Positions 44,737 to 57,520 of a DNA stretch of 64,000 nucleotides are shown one piece after another. The stretch comes from Paramacrobiotus metropolitanus (taxonomy: Eukaryota > Tardigrada > Eutardigrada > Parachela > Macrobiotidae). Location of the stretch: contig NW_026570283.1 of NCBI RefSeq assembly GCF_019649055.1, forward strand, positions 124,001-188,000, given 5' to 3'. The notes under the pieces were generated by a model. It was not told the origin of the DNA. It ran no database searches and worked only from the letters and a program-made list of their open reading frames with translations. The position numbers and the translations under genes were made by a program. Numbering within the stretch: position 1 is the stretch's first letter; each line of letters opens with the position of its first letter.

Positions 44737-45153
44737 TGTGATAAAGTTAACGAAGAACGCTACATACTTATTTAGAGTAAGCCATGTATTTTCGTGCTGT
44801 TTGTGATATGGAGTTTTATAGACAAGGTGCGTGAAGGCATGAGTTTGTGTGATTATGATTAACGTTTTATCAGGCTGCACTTGCAGTAAGCGATCGGAGA
44901 TACTGTCAGAAATTACTACTCAGAATGTGGCCGCATGTCTTAAATTATTATTATTATGATCACTCTACAGTAGCGATGATAATAATAAAAAAACTGTTTC
45001 CAAAAAAAACAGCTGAGTTACATCACAAAGCAAGGATCAAAACAGAAATAAACAATCCGACAACACAAATTCTGGAAACCAGTTTCTGGTACACGGGATA
45101 CCGCTGCACCTAATTCGATTAAAACAAATAAAGCGTGCAAAATTTCCAATCCG

Positions 45154-47461
45154 CTAAACAAACGAAAAGTCATAATTTCCACCAGTCGACCCGGAAGTCT
45201 GGGTATGCGCGTCATTACAATCCCAAAACAGATTTCCCAGACCTTCCAGCGTTTGGGTCTGCATGTCAACGGACTCCTGCATCAGATCTTCAAACAGCCC
45301 CGCCGAATCCGATGGGCCATCCTCTTCCATCAAATTAATAAGGAGTTCATCCGAGCCACATCCGAAGGTCTGCGTCTGGATGCTCGTGGAGGAAAACAAG
45401 AACGGCGCCATCTCGTCTTCATTGGTCTGAGTCTGCGTGGTGGTGCCAGTTCGAAATATCGGATCGGCGTCGTTGGATTCCAAGAACATAAGGAGATCAC
45501 TGGCATCCTGCGTGATAAGACTCAACTAATAAATGTAACTAATACTAAGTAAATGATAAATGTAACTAATACTAAGTATTCATTCATACCAATTATTTTA
45601 ACTCCAAATAAAGAGCAAAAGTTCTTCAAATTTTTATCTACCGGAAACTGGAAGAATTTAAAAGAACACTCAAGACTATTTGTACACGAAAATATTAGAT
45701 TAGCATGGAAAAACATATACTTAAACCAAGAATTAATTCAATATTTGGTTGGGTGTCGGCGATCATTTAATTTATTTTAGTAAACTGCGTTTTAAAATTT
45801 TCCATGCACCAACGGAAAACCAAATTACCTGAGCAGAAAGGCCTTCGTTATCATCTAAGAGATCCGTCTGCGTGAATGCATCAATCTGCAGCAGTTTCTG
45901 CTGTTTATGAAGGCGAACGGTCTGTGCAGCACTACTCCGGAAAGAAAACGATGATGACGAGGACTGCGCTGAGGATGGGCGCTTGGGACTTGTCGTCGCT
46001 TCGCACTGCGCTGCTTTGGAGAATACAGCACGCGGCGCCCTTGAGAGACTGCTTTCCGTGGTCTGGACACAAGAGTTTATGGACAATATGCTGGATGGAC
46101 GCGCGGGCTGTATAACATCGTTGGTGCGATTTTTTGGCAAGATCGGTTTCATTGGCATAACCGGTGCCGCACTGCAAATGTTAAAAAAAATCAATTCTGC
46201 AATTTTATCAATAAACCAGCCATCGCTCAAAAGCTTTATCGAATCGCTAATCCATTAAAAGTGAAATTTGGCAGATTACACGTAAAACTTAACCGGAAGA
46301 AGATTATTCCAAATCTTGTGAGTAATATAAAACACAATAAGAAACAGGATTCAAATATCGGAAATACAGTAATTATCAAATTCCGAAAAACGACCAGCAC
46401 CACTACCATGGCATACTAAACCCTAGTACAGTACATACTTATACGTATGGTATGCCATGCAGCTACTACTGGTAGTGTATCTGTACCTGAGCACTTCCGG
46501 TGCCTTCTTTGACGGTACCGGCGCCATGCCACGAGCAACGAGACACTTCTTCCGATGATTAAGGATTCCGCATCGCGTTCGCACTAGCTTGCCACAATCA
46601 CACACTTCCGGTCGGCAGTGCGTCATGTGCTGCTGGAGTTCAGAATGAGTGCGACATTTCTGATTGCATTTCGTGCAGCGCATCACCACATCGGCATGCA
46701 TTCGCGCATAATGCTAGGAAAATCAAAATACCTGTGCCAATTTTACGTTGTAGTTCTAATTCTAAACGATATTACTAATATAGATCTAATTCCAAACGAT
46801 TCGTAAGCACTAAGCAGGATATCATATTCATACCGCACTGAAATAAAAAATTACGGATTTGTATTAATTTTTTTAAATTATGAAGCGGCAATCATTTCAA
46901 ACGTACGTCTCTCAAATAGCGAAACTCTTCGAAAAATTTGTTGATCCTTTGGCGAGAGACGTCTCTTTGATTTATTTTCCGAGTATTATTCGCTGATGGA
47001 GCCGCCGCAAATCTGCACTTCGGGAACGGGCAGTAAAATCGCACATCGTAGTCCAAATCGCCGCAGTTAACGCTGGACGCCTGGAATTTCTCCTGATGAC
47101 CAGCCTAAACAGAAAACTTTTTTTCCAAACCATTATGTTACTATTTAGGTAGAAATAGTAAATTAAGCGTTATTATTAACGAAAATTATGTACAGCGGTC
47201 TGTGAGCTTTAAATAAGTAACTTAGAAAATCTCGTAGGTGAATCAGTATTCCACCTGAAAGTGGCACTCGGCGCTAGAAAACCCATGATGCAGTAGCGCG
47301 TGCACCCTGGAAATTTCGTAGGTCGGGAAGATTTTCTCGCACAGCGAGCATCTTGAAGAAGGTGCATTGGTAAGTGAGAGAGTATCCGGCGAGGGGCAGA
47401 TCATTATTACCAGAGTGCTCTCCGCAGGTTTGTGCGTGTCTGGCGCTATGGCCGTCGCCAT
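45154..47461 (-). CDS. ATMIN: ATMIN/ASCIZ zinc-finger transcription factor, about 448 aa, 5 exons
   Basis: Transcription activator of the LC8 dynein light chain that also binds LC8. Exons: 47461-47255, 47104-46907, 46713-46487, 46171-45829 and 45525-45154, all phase-consistent. Four N-terminal zinc fingers in the ASCIZ arrangement: CSLCEKIFPTYEISRVH, FYCPFPKCRF, CTKCNQKCRTHSELQQHM and the CDCGKLVRTRCGILNH finger. The C-terminal half is Ser-rich and contains LC8-binding TQT motifs: FTQTD, TQTQTN, IQTQTF, MQTQTL and HTQTS. The start is uncertain; 47461 (MATAIAP) is chosen. Divergent from ODR4. Confidence 0.85.
45531..45577 (+). repeat. 20-bp unit duplicated in an ATMIN intron
   Basis: AAATGTAACTAATACTAAGT occurs at 45531-45550 and 45558-45577 (period 27 bp), directly next to the acceptor of the last ATMIN exon. 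Confidence 0.75.
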
Positions 47462-48333
47462 TGCACATGGCCAATTTGTCACCAGAGATCACCGCAAAGA
47501 AGAGTAATCATGAGATGCGTGACTGACGGCCGTGACGGGACGGTAAGTAAGTCAACCCGTGTAATTTTGTTAACGAGTCCGATTGGACTGCGAATTTTTG
47601 CAGAAAAGCCAATACAATTGAGCAGCTTGCTACTTGTAACTTGTAATAACAATAAGTATGTAATAAAAAATTATAAAATATAATCATATGGATTATACTA
47701 AATATCTGTACGGTAAATAATAATACACAACACTGGCATTTGGCAACAGCGCAGGTAGCAGGGTTTTGCGCCTTTGCCAGCCTCGTATCCGAACTACGGA
47801 AACGAAATACCGGTGAACCAGGGCGGTCGCCCTGTTAGCTTGATTTACAACGTGAACATCACTGTGATCCGGCAGCTGCTTTTGTCCAGATGTTTTCTTC
47901 CCCCATAGTAGGTAACCCGTATAACCGTGCTGTGAGGTGAGCACTGAGCAGATGTGATCGTATGGTAAAACAAAAAATTCGAAAATTTCTAAAAATGAAT
48001 TTTTGATTTTTGATTGTATTCCTTCAGCATCGCCGTCCAGCCTCTGACTTTTGTACAAAATATTCGCATTTTCACTCGTGTCACGACTAGGTTTTATTTT
48101 TAACTCTCGACTGTTCTTTTGAGTTGGAAATTTGGCTGCAGTTGTTACTGCGTTATAGGGTGCTGCGCAGTTTGAAAGTTTCCCAGGTTTTTATTTGTTG
48201 GTTAGTTAATAACTGTTAGTTGTCGTACACTTGGACTTCTGCATTCCAGGAACGGCGCGCACTTTGTCAGCTAGATCTGATTTTCATTACGCACTTACTG
48301 TGCTCTCACATACACTAGTTATCCGACAGAGAA
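47462..48333. promoter_or_regulatory. Divergent promoter region of ATMIN and ODR4
   Basis: 872 bp between opposite start codons. It contains a minus-strand ORF of 121 codons (47693-48058) with no recognised domain, which I do not count as a gene with confidence. Confidence 0.35.
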
Positions 48334-51300
48334 ATGGCCCCCGCGACCAAAGCCCAAGTGATTATTGAAAGCCAGCTTAAATCTCAGATTGACGTGTTTT
48401 GCTCATCAGGCAGTGGATCGTGCGGATTGATTATCGGCCAGGTAAGGGCTTTACCGATCGCCACCAAGGAGAGAGCGGCCTGGACAAAATATGTGTTAGT
48501 TACGAATTACTCTTACAGGCGCTGGAAGGTGGTCGCTTCTTGGTGGCGCACTTCGTTCGCGCCAGCAAGGATCCGGAGACGCACACAGCCAGTCCCGACG
48601 GGGATCCGCAGCGGTTTGAGTTGGACGGCGGAGGCAGTGGGAAGAGCTCTCCTGGTGGAGAGACTGTCAAGAATAACGGGGAAAAGGATGCGGGTGCAGG
48701 CGATAGGCTGGTGGATGGGACGATGGATTCGCATTGGATGTTGGCGCGCAAACGGAATTTCTATTCCTGCAGCGATGTTAGAGATCTGACCGCGGCTCGA
48801 CTGCCGTCGTTGTCACGCCAGGTACGCTTAGAAACTGTGCACCGCTGTGCAGAACGATTTCCTTCTATCATGTGCAGTTTAGAATCCCGATCGCCAGCAT
48901 CGGCGGCGGAATCGATATTTTGATTGTTTAATATTTAATTTACGCAGATTTGAGTTCAGTGCGCTTTTTTCTAGAGAATTGACGTAAAGTTGAAAGTAAT
49001 TTATCGGAGAAGGTTTGCCAAGTTCAAACGAAATGAAAAAGATGCTCAAAAATTATTTATTGCTGTATTCAGTTTGCATCGCTTTTTATTTGGATCAATA
49101 CAGGTGGTAAATGCTGCACCTGACTCCGAACTTACCGCTGCCGATGTTGCGTTTTTATAGAATTACATATACATATAGTAGTATCCGTGCTGTGTTCGTT
49201 GTGATGAAATTTTAATATAACAGTGATTTTTATAGTGGTTTCAGATTTCGTCGGCGCACGCATATCATGCTAAACTTTGAAGGGATGTTTATTTTGTGAC
49301 AGGTTAGCCGGTTATTGCCTGGTGGTTTGTCCGTGTTGGGTATCTTTCTGACATCTCCAGCCGAAATTCCCAAGACTTCTCGCCCGAAGCTGAAGGAAAT
49401 TTTGATGGATATATCGAGTGTTATACGCAAAGATTGCCCGGCGTTGCATCAAGATGCTGCCGCATCGGACGATAAAGTTATTCTTGCATTCGACCCGCGG
49501 TCCAAGCAGACGTAAGATCTAAACGATAAAATTCCTCTGTTCTAAGCAGATTTTGTTTCGTTACAAAATAAACCCGCTGACGGAGGTGTTTCATATTGTT
49601 AATACGAAAAAGGAGTACGTGTACCAATGTTCAACGGAGTTCTAAATAAGGAAAATTTTTCTCAATGCGTGCCTGTGTTGAAACAGGAATACGTCGTTGT
49701 ATCTGGACGCCGCCGATGCCAAATCCATCACCAAACCCATTCCGGTGACGTTTTCCTCCCTGTCCTGGTTGGCATTGCACACCCATTTCAACATTAACTT
49801 GGAGCAGCCCACGGCCACCCAGCAGGATGTGGAGACCGTCCTGGAGCACGTGCTCAACACCTTCACCGACCAGGTGACCAAAAGCGTCTGCCTGTATGAT
49901 CAGCGCTGCTTGGAGCCGAGTAGTGTCCTTAAAAGCGCTACGGATGCCGTGGAGGTCAGCATGCTAGTACCGATGCCGCGGGCCGCCGGCTGGGAAGAGG
50001 ATGAAGGTATCGCGGTAGGTGGTGAGGTGGCCGAGCTGGCCAACGGACATATGGCCTTCCGAGGGGATGTGGTGGGCAGAGCGTATGTGGCACAGGGGGG
50101 CACTGTGGGGTTTGCCGAAAAGGTTAGGATTGTAGTTGCCGTTAAATGTAGCATGCGTTTGCATTTGCAAGCAAGCAAGTCCAGTTAAGGCGATAGACTG
50201 GTTTTGCTTCATCCCCAGAGAAGTTACAGTAATTACATTTCCTAGAACAGAAAAAAATGCTCTTTAAAATGAGACGTCTTTTGAGAAGCAAAGAACAGAA
50301 CGGAAACCCAAATCTGTCGAAAACCAAAAGGTACCGCGGGTCCAAAACAACGCAGGGGTGCAGCAGCACGGTTCGATTCACGTAGCTGCCATCACAGTTG
50401 CAATCGAAGCATACCCAACCGCATGCGGGCTGCGTGTCTGCGTACCGCTGCAGCCGTGCGCAAGCTGCGATCTCATGAACGCCATGCGCAGCCTGCAGGT
50501 AGCGTGATTGTCTGCTCAAACTGGTCCACCGATGCAGAGGACCATTTTCAAAACACAAAAACCCTGATTTACTGGGAATAAAGTTCGGAGAGTTTTACGC
50601 GTATTGTATTCCACTGCCGCAATGGAATTGGCCGTTGTCGGTACCATTGGAAAGAAAAAATTATTCTACACACTGGGTTTTCGTGGTTTTGCGATAGAGA
50701 CATTCGAACTCCAACGCTCACTGGTTTTCTCGATAAGAAGAATTAGTTCCATGTTCAAAAATTTGCATCCTCCTACCTTTTTAATCAAGATTTTTTTTCG
50801 AATAAACCCAGTGTGTAAAATAATTTCAAGTTCCATTTGAAAACATCAGACCTGAAAATGTTCCATCTGGTGCTTGGCTGAGATTTTTTTAGGACCCACA
50901 CAACAGAAAAATTTCTATCGCGTTTATGCTATTAGTGTTAATTTTGAATCTCTGTCTATTAAAAAGCGCGATTTATGAGCTTTCTAATGAACCCATACAC
51001 TCCGGAAACAGACCAAACCAAGGCGCACAAAAAATTTTCGAAGTAGCCATAAAGATTGGCAATTTGGCATTTTACAAACCAGTATATCGCCTTAATATAG
51101 CTGTGCGAAGTTTTTCGAAATTCTTTGTAAAATATTTTCACAACAAATGTGTTTCACTGCTTCTGCTTAGTACTCGTACAGTTAGCAACTCGTAATTTAA
51201 CGCTGTCAGTTTCATATAAAGATGCTCGTGATATCCTTGTTTGCTTACTTCCGGTCAATTTTTGCAGCGACGTTTAATTTTCGCCTGTGCGCGAGCATAA

Positions 51301-53378
51301 GTGAGATCTGAAATCGTTTTTAGTTGTTGTTATCACCGTATCGTACGTTGGACTACGTTTTTTTTTGTTTTCTGCTGTTCACAGTGCAATATATACATAA
51401 AGTAGACCATGGCAATACTATATAGTTTACTAATCTCTTTAGTACCGCCATGAGTAGACTTATTGTAAAGCGATTCTGCTTATTGTTTTTGTTGCTTGTA
51501 GCGCGTCATTTATATTTTGCCTTTAAAATTTTAGGTTGTGAAGGCTGATTTATTGCGATCGATGACCACACGAATTGAGCTCCACTGTGAAGACAATCTT
51601 GTAACGGAAGCGGATGAACAAGGTTAGTGAGAGTAAGAACCAATGTTGGTGGCGTTTGTTCTCGGTTTATTGCTTTTATTGTGAGGCTGCAGACTGCATG
51701 CAAAACATCTGTAGGTTTTATAGTCTTACCAAGGTTATTCTGTGGTTCTTAGTTTTCCATTCTAGGTGACGTACTCGTACCATCAGAAATTCATTTTTAA
51801 AGCGAAATTTTGTTGTCCTGTTCACAAATTAGATTCTGGTTTCATAGTGTACTCGTACTGTATCACTTTCTACGCATAGTAATATTACGAACGCAATAGT
51901 CATACTTCGCGTTGCCCATTATTTCAATCAGTACCGCTTTAGGGATCAATATATTAATCACTTTACCGAGTTGACAGCCTCTGTGGCGGGCTACCTGAAC
52001 AACCACGGCAGACTGAAATGCAGTCTATCTGTATGCTTTACCATTCAGTCTATGCAGTAAGCAGCCTATGCAGCTTATCAGTGTGCAATCTATGCAGTAA
52101 GACCAGCACTGCATCTGTGCAGTAAAAGTGATTAATATATTGATCCCTAAAGCGGTACTGATTAAAATAATGGGCCAAGCGAAGTACTGATACTGTCAAA
52201 CCCGTTTCGAAAAAACAACAAATATATTTTTTATCTCGATGAAGTTTAGTTAGCCGGAAGAAATGAACCAAGTCGCTGGTGGTTGCCTGAAAATCTAATC
52301 GGCAAAATTTGGCAGAAGGTTCTAACCAAGTCAGTCTTAAGAACTACTCAAATCGTAATCGGTTTAATTTTTCCATCGTTGCTGATACGTAGAGCGAAAG
52401 CTATGAAAATAGAGCGAAAGCTATGAATATCGTCTTTCCCACTCCTAGCCGACTCGTAGGTCCCGTTTGTCAGCACGATAATTTAAATTGATTTTAATCA
52501 CTTTGTTCCTAAAAGACATTTTCATTAAACATGTGCGCTTCTGAATGCGTTTTACCTCATATTTCTTGAAAAGACGGGAACTGCAAAGAAACCTGCTTGC
52601 ATAAGTTGTTCGCTCTATTGCCGCAGAATTCGATGTGGTACACGAGCTACCGCGGCGCGTCTTGGCCCCGCTGAACATTCCGGACTGTCCCATCACCCTG
52701 TCCAACTACGTCCACGAGGACGAGGAGACCCGCGAGTCCCTGGAGATCTTTGTCGGTCTGCTGGATATGGATGCGCAGCTGAGCACGCGCCAGTTGATTA
52801 CCGACGTGGAGCACGTGCCCAGTCAACGCGATGTCGATTCGGCCTTGGAATCGGTGTCGACGCATAGCGGGGAGATAGAGGCGGAAACCGGTGTCGCGGG
52901 GGAAGAGGAGGCCAACGCGCACGGTCACGGCGGTGCGGTGAAGGTCATTGCGGTGGATGCGCAACAGAACAGTAAGACGAACAGCTGTTTATTAGTATAT
53001 TATTGAGTTCTAATTCCACTACCCTAGTGGTTGTATTAGCTGAGTTGTTGTGAATTTATTTTCAATGGATTAGATAAAGCAGTAAAATGTTTGTCAAATA
53101 GATAATAATTTGTGCCACAGGAATTGATTCCAGATTTATTTCAGCGTACTTGTACTTGTTAGTTGATATTTGGAACCATTATTTTATTTTCTGCAAAGTG
53201 ATTGAACCGTTCTTTAGAACAGTTACTCGTTGCAGATCGGATGCAGAATGTGATGGTGGTGTTGGCTGTAGTTTTTGCGGTGACTTTCGCGCTGTATCAG
53301 ATTTATTTGTTCGTCTATGCCCAGGATGACTCACCACCGTCTACATCTTTACCGGGAAAATCTGAAAAAGAGCTCTAA
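48334..53378 (+). CDS. ODR4: ODR-4-like ER membrane protein, 543 aa, 7 exons
   Basis: ER protein needed for folding and trafficking of some GPCRs (odr-4 in C. elegans). Exons 48334-48441, 48519-48821, 49303-49511, 49687-50122, 51535-51622, 52627-52971 and 53236-53378 sum to 1632 nt with matching phases. The family signature VSRLLPGGLSVLGIF opens exon 3. Other matches: EGGRFLVAHFVR, a lumenal/cytosolic region with TFSSLSWLALH.HFNIN, FRGDVVGRAYV, RVLAPLNIPDCPITLSNYVHEDE and SLEIFVGLLD. The C-terminus carries one transmembrane helix (VMVVLAVVFAVTFALYQIYLFVY) and a short polar tail, a tail-anchor arrangement as in human ODR4. Longer than human ODR4 (454 aa) because of a Gly/Asp-rich insert in exon 2. 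Intron 5 harbours a foldback element. Confidence 0.88.
51903..52186. mobile_element. MITE-like foldback element in ODR4 intron 5
   Basis: About 63-bp inverted arms: the left arm 51903-51965 and right arm 52122-52186 share TACTTCGC, CCCATTATT, AATCAGTACCGCTTTAG and ATCAATATATTAATCACTTT with few differences. The centre has TATGCAGTAAG-type sub-repeats. There is no coding capacity. No clear target duplication was found. Confidence 0.65.
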
Positions 53379-53593
53379 TACTCACGTTGAATTCCAGAAT
53401 TTAAGTTTTGTCTATTTTTTATACTTTTGTTGTGCCTCGACGATAGATTCAAGAACTGCGAATTTCGATAAAATGAAGTGGAAATGGATAAAATGAAGAG
53501 CTCGTTCGCTCTAATGAAGAGCTCGTTCGTTCTTACTACTGTAATATGCTTACATTTTACCGCGTGCTAATTCCTGCGATAACGTGATACGGA

Positions 53594-53704
53594 ATGGATT
53601 ATTACAGCAATCTTAAAGCAGTAGTGTTCTGCTTGCTGCTGGTAAAATTATTGTCCAATATAGTTAGTGGTGCTTCCTCAAGATCACCTTGGTCATCAAT
53701 TTAG
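53594..53704 (+). CDS. Possible small ORF with signal peptide, 36 aa
   Basis: ATG at 53594 begins MDYYSNLK followed by AVVFCLLLVKLLSNIVSG, a convincing signal-peptide hydrophobic core, and stops after a short polar tail. It could be a micropeptide or the first exon of a secreted precursor, or chance. No promoter or splice evidence. Confidence 0.25.
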   Translation: MDYYSNLKAVVFCLLLVKLLSNIVSGASSRSPWSSI

Positions 53705-55560
53705 AGCGTTTTCCTGTAAAATTGTATGCTTCCGATTTAACCAATTAAAACGGAAACACTGCCGCGAGTTGGAGGAGAATTTAGAGTGCTGACGTGCTTT
53801 ACTGTCGGTACTGGCGTTGTGACAATTTGTGACAATACCTCGTTCCAGTTGACTTCATCAGTTGATCGGAAACTAACAGTAATAATAAGCAAAATCCAAA
53901 TACCGGTCGGCACCAGAAAACTATTAGGCGCAACCATAAATTGTACGCATGTTCTTCGAAAAGTTTGACCCCTCCCCTGCCCATGGTACTAAGGTTCGTA
54001 CGCTGTCACAGATTCCACACTCTCGCTGCGTACGTCATTTCTGGACGCCTTAAAGTTGACTGTTAACGATATACCGCGCTACGCGCTTTAATCCATAAAT
54101 TGAATAGTAACCCTTTAAATATTGCTCCCATTAATTTGACAATAACCACATCCGGTACGGACGGCAGGAGTAATCAGGACTCAAATGTTTCTATTTTCCC
54201 CGGTATATTTTAATTACTAGAGTACATTGCGCACTAATTATATATACAGGCAAGGGTGCTTTAATGCCAAGGGCGATTGTGGTGAACCGTGAAGGTGAAG
54301 TTGGCAAATGCCTCCTCGTCTAATTTGCGGCATGGGTGCGTGTCTGCTGCTGTTCAAATTAAGAAATTAAGATATACGAAGAGAACATGTTAAATATTTT
54401 GCGGATTCTCAGAAATTGTTAGTAACCCCGTGCTTGAGTTTTGTTAACATAAGAAACTCTGTGAAGAAGCTGCAGCTTGTTTTTTTTGGCTTTTTTCAAA
54501 CTTTCTGATGATGCCAGTGGTCTTCGACTGCTGTGACTTGCATGATAATACTTGTATAATAATTTTATCAGTGTGCAATTAATGGATGGAAAAATCCCCA
54601 TAATACGAAATAACATAATAACAGAATAACTCGTAATAACAGAAATAGTACCTCCAGCCGCGTAGAGTGAAGAAATAGCATTAATTTTGGAATTTCACTC
54701 GTGGTGAATGGCAAAAGGTTGTAATAACGATACAAATATGATTTAATTGGTGAATCTTATACACTTAAGATTGAATTATCATCCAAGAAATGCACGTAAT
54801 AACCATTATGAGACGTGACCTTTCCTAGGTAGGGGCGGGAACGTGAACGTTCTTACAAGCAACTATCTATGCATGCACGAAGGCTGCTGTTAAAAACTCC
54901 ATCACTGCTCTAATTGGGATCGACGATTGACTGTTGCGCTGGCATTCCATTATTCGCGGTTCTACGGATTGTTTTTCGTTTGCTATTCCAAACGATGACC
55001 GTATTACTCGAATTATGTCACAACTGCGTATCAAAGACGTTAACACCACATTAAGTCGTTCGCTACATTGTGGAAAAATTATACACTATGAGGTATGCAA
55101 TCGACAGATTGTGCGTAAATAATGGCCTTTTTGTTGCATTTCGGCAAGACGCGCAATTGTTTCCTGAATCAGCTCTAGTCGACGGTGCCGATGCGCAGGG
55201 TGTTTAGGAGCACGTGCGTTGGCGTATCTTTGTTCGCTGACGGATGGATATTTTTATATCTTTGATTTCTGATTTCAAAATCTGAAAGCTGGAAACATTA
55301 TATTTTTACGAAAATGAAAACGTGACCTACTGTAGCAGCGTACTAAACTCAACTCGTCAGCTATTGCTGCTGCCGCAACTTGCCCAAATTGTCTAATATT
55401 AATTGCACATGTGTACATGAGAGCACTTATTTGTTACTAAGAAGAAGTTTAAATATAACAGATTTGTGAAATTTCAAGCGGAATTCGAGCACGTAAAAGT
55501 AAATTTTCTTAGCTTAACCGCTGGCACTAATGAAGAGCTGCGTCATAATATGTAAATTAT

Positions 55561-55627
55561 TAATTACACCAGCGCTTCGCTGGTCCTGTAATTATACCAT
55601 TCAAAATTAGCCATAACAATTTTGAAT
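55561..55627. repeat. Two adjacent hairpins
   Basis: 55561-55594 pairs TAATTAC with GTAATTA and CCAGCG with CGCTGG; 55599-55608 (ATTCAAAATT) pairs with 55618-55627 (AATTTTGAAT). May be a relic of a foldback element. Confidence 0.5.
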
Positions 55628-57449
55628 GCCGACAGGGCAAAGTAAAGACAAAACGTAAGGGAAGTACACTGTACATGAGCACAGTGTGCACCGGATTAAT
55701 TAAGTAGCCACTACAAGATTTAATAAAAATCACGACGTACTCTAGAAGCCGGCTGTCGTATGCAGGTTAGCCAAAAACAGAAGCCATAGAAGGAATACAG
55801 ATAGTAAAACTGAGTGATTGTAGTACGCGGTTCAAATTTGAGAAAAAACGTTGATGGCTTCTTCATCAGGCGTCAAGATGTCGGCAAAAGAGAAATTTTT
55901 ATTTTGAGCAGGCCATCATGTAGTAATTCCATCCCATTACGTAGTAACTCTCTTACGTTAGCTATAGGTGACGTACCCTGGACGTATAAAAAATGCCAGA
56001 AAAGCGACAATAACTCATGACGTATTATTACACGTGTTACCCATGTGAATTACGCCATTTTTCTGGCGTTAACTGGTCGCTCGAAGATTATATGATCTAC
56101 GGGACGCTACAATGGATTCAAAGTTAAAACCATCCGTTTTTGCCAACACCTTGCGGACACGATGGGGATCAAGTAATCATGAATGTTTGTATCGCTGATG
56201 TCTAAACTCTAAAGCACATCAAAAAGGTGCCTATCATAGACCGGGATTCTAATTTAATTTTATGACGTTTATCAATGTCACCAGTAACAAATCGAGCGCA
56301 AGCAGCGACCACGTATTTCAGGAAGAATGAATGGTACGGGACGCTCATTAAGTCCGTTCAGTTGATTGAACCGTTGTCACTGGCTGGTACCGGTTACGTA
56401 ACACTCCCAGGCCGAGCCAGGACGTTGTCCTGAATGACGCGTTTGACGTTAGAAAATTACAGAAACCAGGAAACTACATAAGCCTGCAATCATTCTGTTA
56501 TATGCTAGAATTGCGTTATCGACTCCCTGCAAGCATGCTCTGTTTGCCCGGCAAAGCAAAGTGTTGAGCGCACGATAAATGTCCCAGCCTCGACCGCCAA
56601 CTTCAGATACCGTAGTCATAAAATTACAGAGAATTCGAATAATCAGTGCCCACTTATTCGACATTCTGTACATGACAGTCAGATAACCTGGATTACGTTG
56701 ATTGGTGGGAAATAATTCTCAAAGGATGCTCTTTCAAAAACACACATACGTACCGTAACGTACGTACTTAATTAAAGTACGTGCGGTATATCATGTCCTG
56801 CCATAAACTGTAATAAGTAAAAGTAAAATTTCAAAAAAATCTATAGTACTGCATGCACTTGGTCATGCCCTACCAACCAGGGCAGATGCAGTAATTTTTT
56901 AAGCATACTACGGTAGCGCACTATCTTTTAACAATAGATGAGATTTTTCGAATTTACAGCCGGAAAATGTTCCCTGGTTAGGGTACTTACGTTAGGTACC
57001 ATATGTTTCACCAAAACAGTGCACTATTATTTACTGTTAACGGCTCTGAACAACACCATAATTTTTTACCATAATTTGTTCAAACTAGTGTCTGTCTACA
57101 TGACCCGTGTTAGGATCATCTTGTCATTTCATGTTAACGATGTTATCGAATCCCCGCCGGCTAAACAACAGATAGCATCAGGCGATTGTAAGCCGTATCG
57201 ATTGATTGATCGCGAAGTGAGCTGACGCCGGTCGGATTATTTCCGCTCAACATCGCACCATCCGATAAACAATTTCCACCGCTACGCAGTACATTTTCTC
57301 TGCACGCCACAACCGCCGTCTTTGTTCATAAACCTGCAATATCCACTGGCTGTTTAAGTGCTAACCCGGGTTCGAAAATACATGGTAATTGTCGGTCTCC
57401 CCGTGCAAATTAGAGCATCTTCACCGTGGTTTCTAATGCGCGACCTGCA

Positions 57450-57484
57450 TATAAGAGCATATGTAACCGCACCGCGTATCAGGC
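57450..57484 (+). promoter_or_regulatory. TATA box and initiator of the TRH-receptor-like gene
   Basis: TATAAGAG at 57450-57457 and an initiator-like ATCAGG near 57479, about 30 bp downstream; the start codon follows at 57521. Confidence 0.5.
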
Positions 57485-57520
57485 GCAGGACTGTCGACTG
57501 TTTGAAGACGGCCAGCGACC

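Larger units (their letters stand above)
53705..57520. other. Long intergenic region upstream of the GPCR
   Basis: No supported gene on either strand; short ORFs only. It contains two adjacent hairpins (55561-55627) and the GPCR core promoter at its right end. Confidence 0.45.

Noticed and set aside
47693-48058. Minus-strand ORF of 121 codons between ATMIN and ODR4
   Set aside because: No recognised domain, no clear start context or splice support, and it lies in a likely promoter region. Not counted as a gene.
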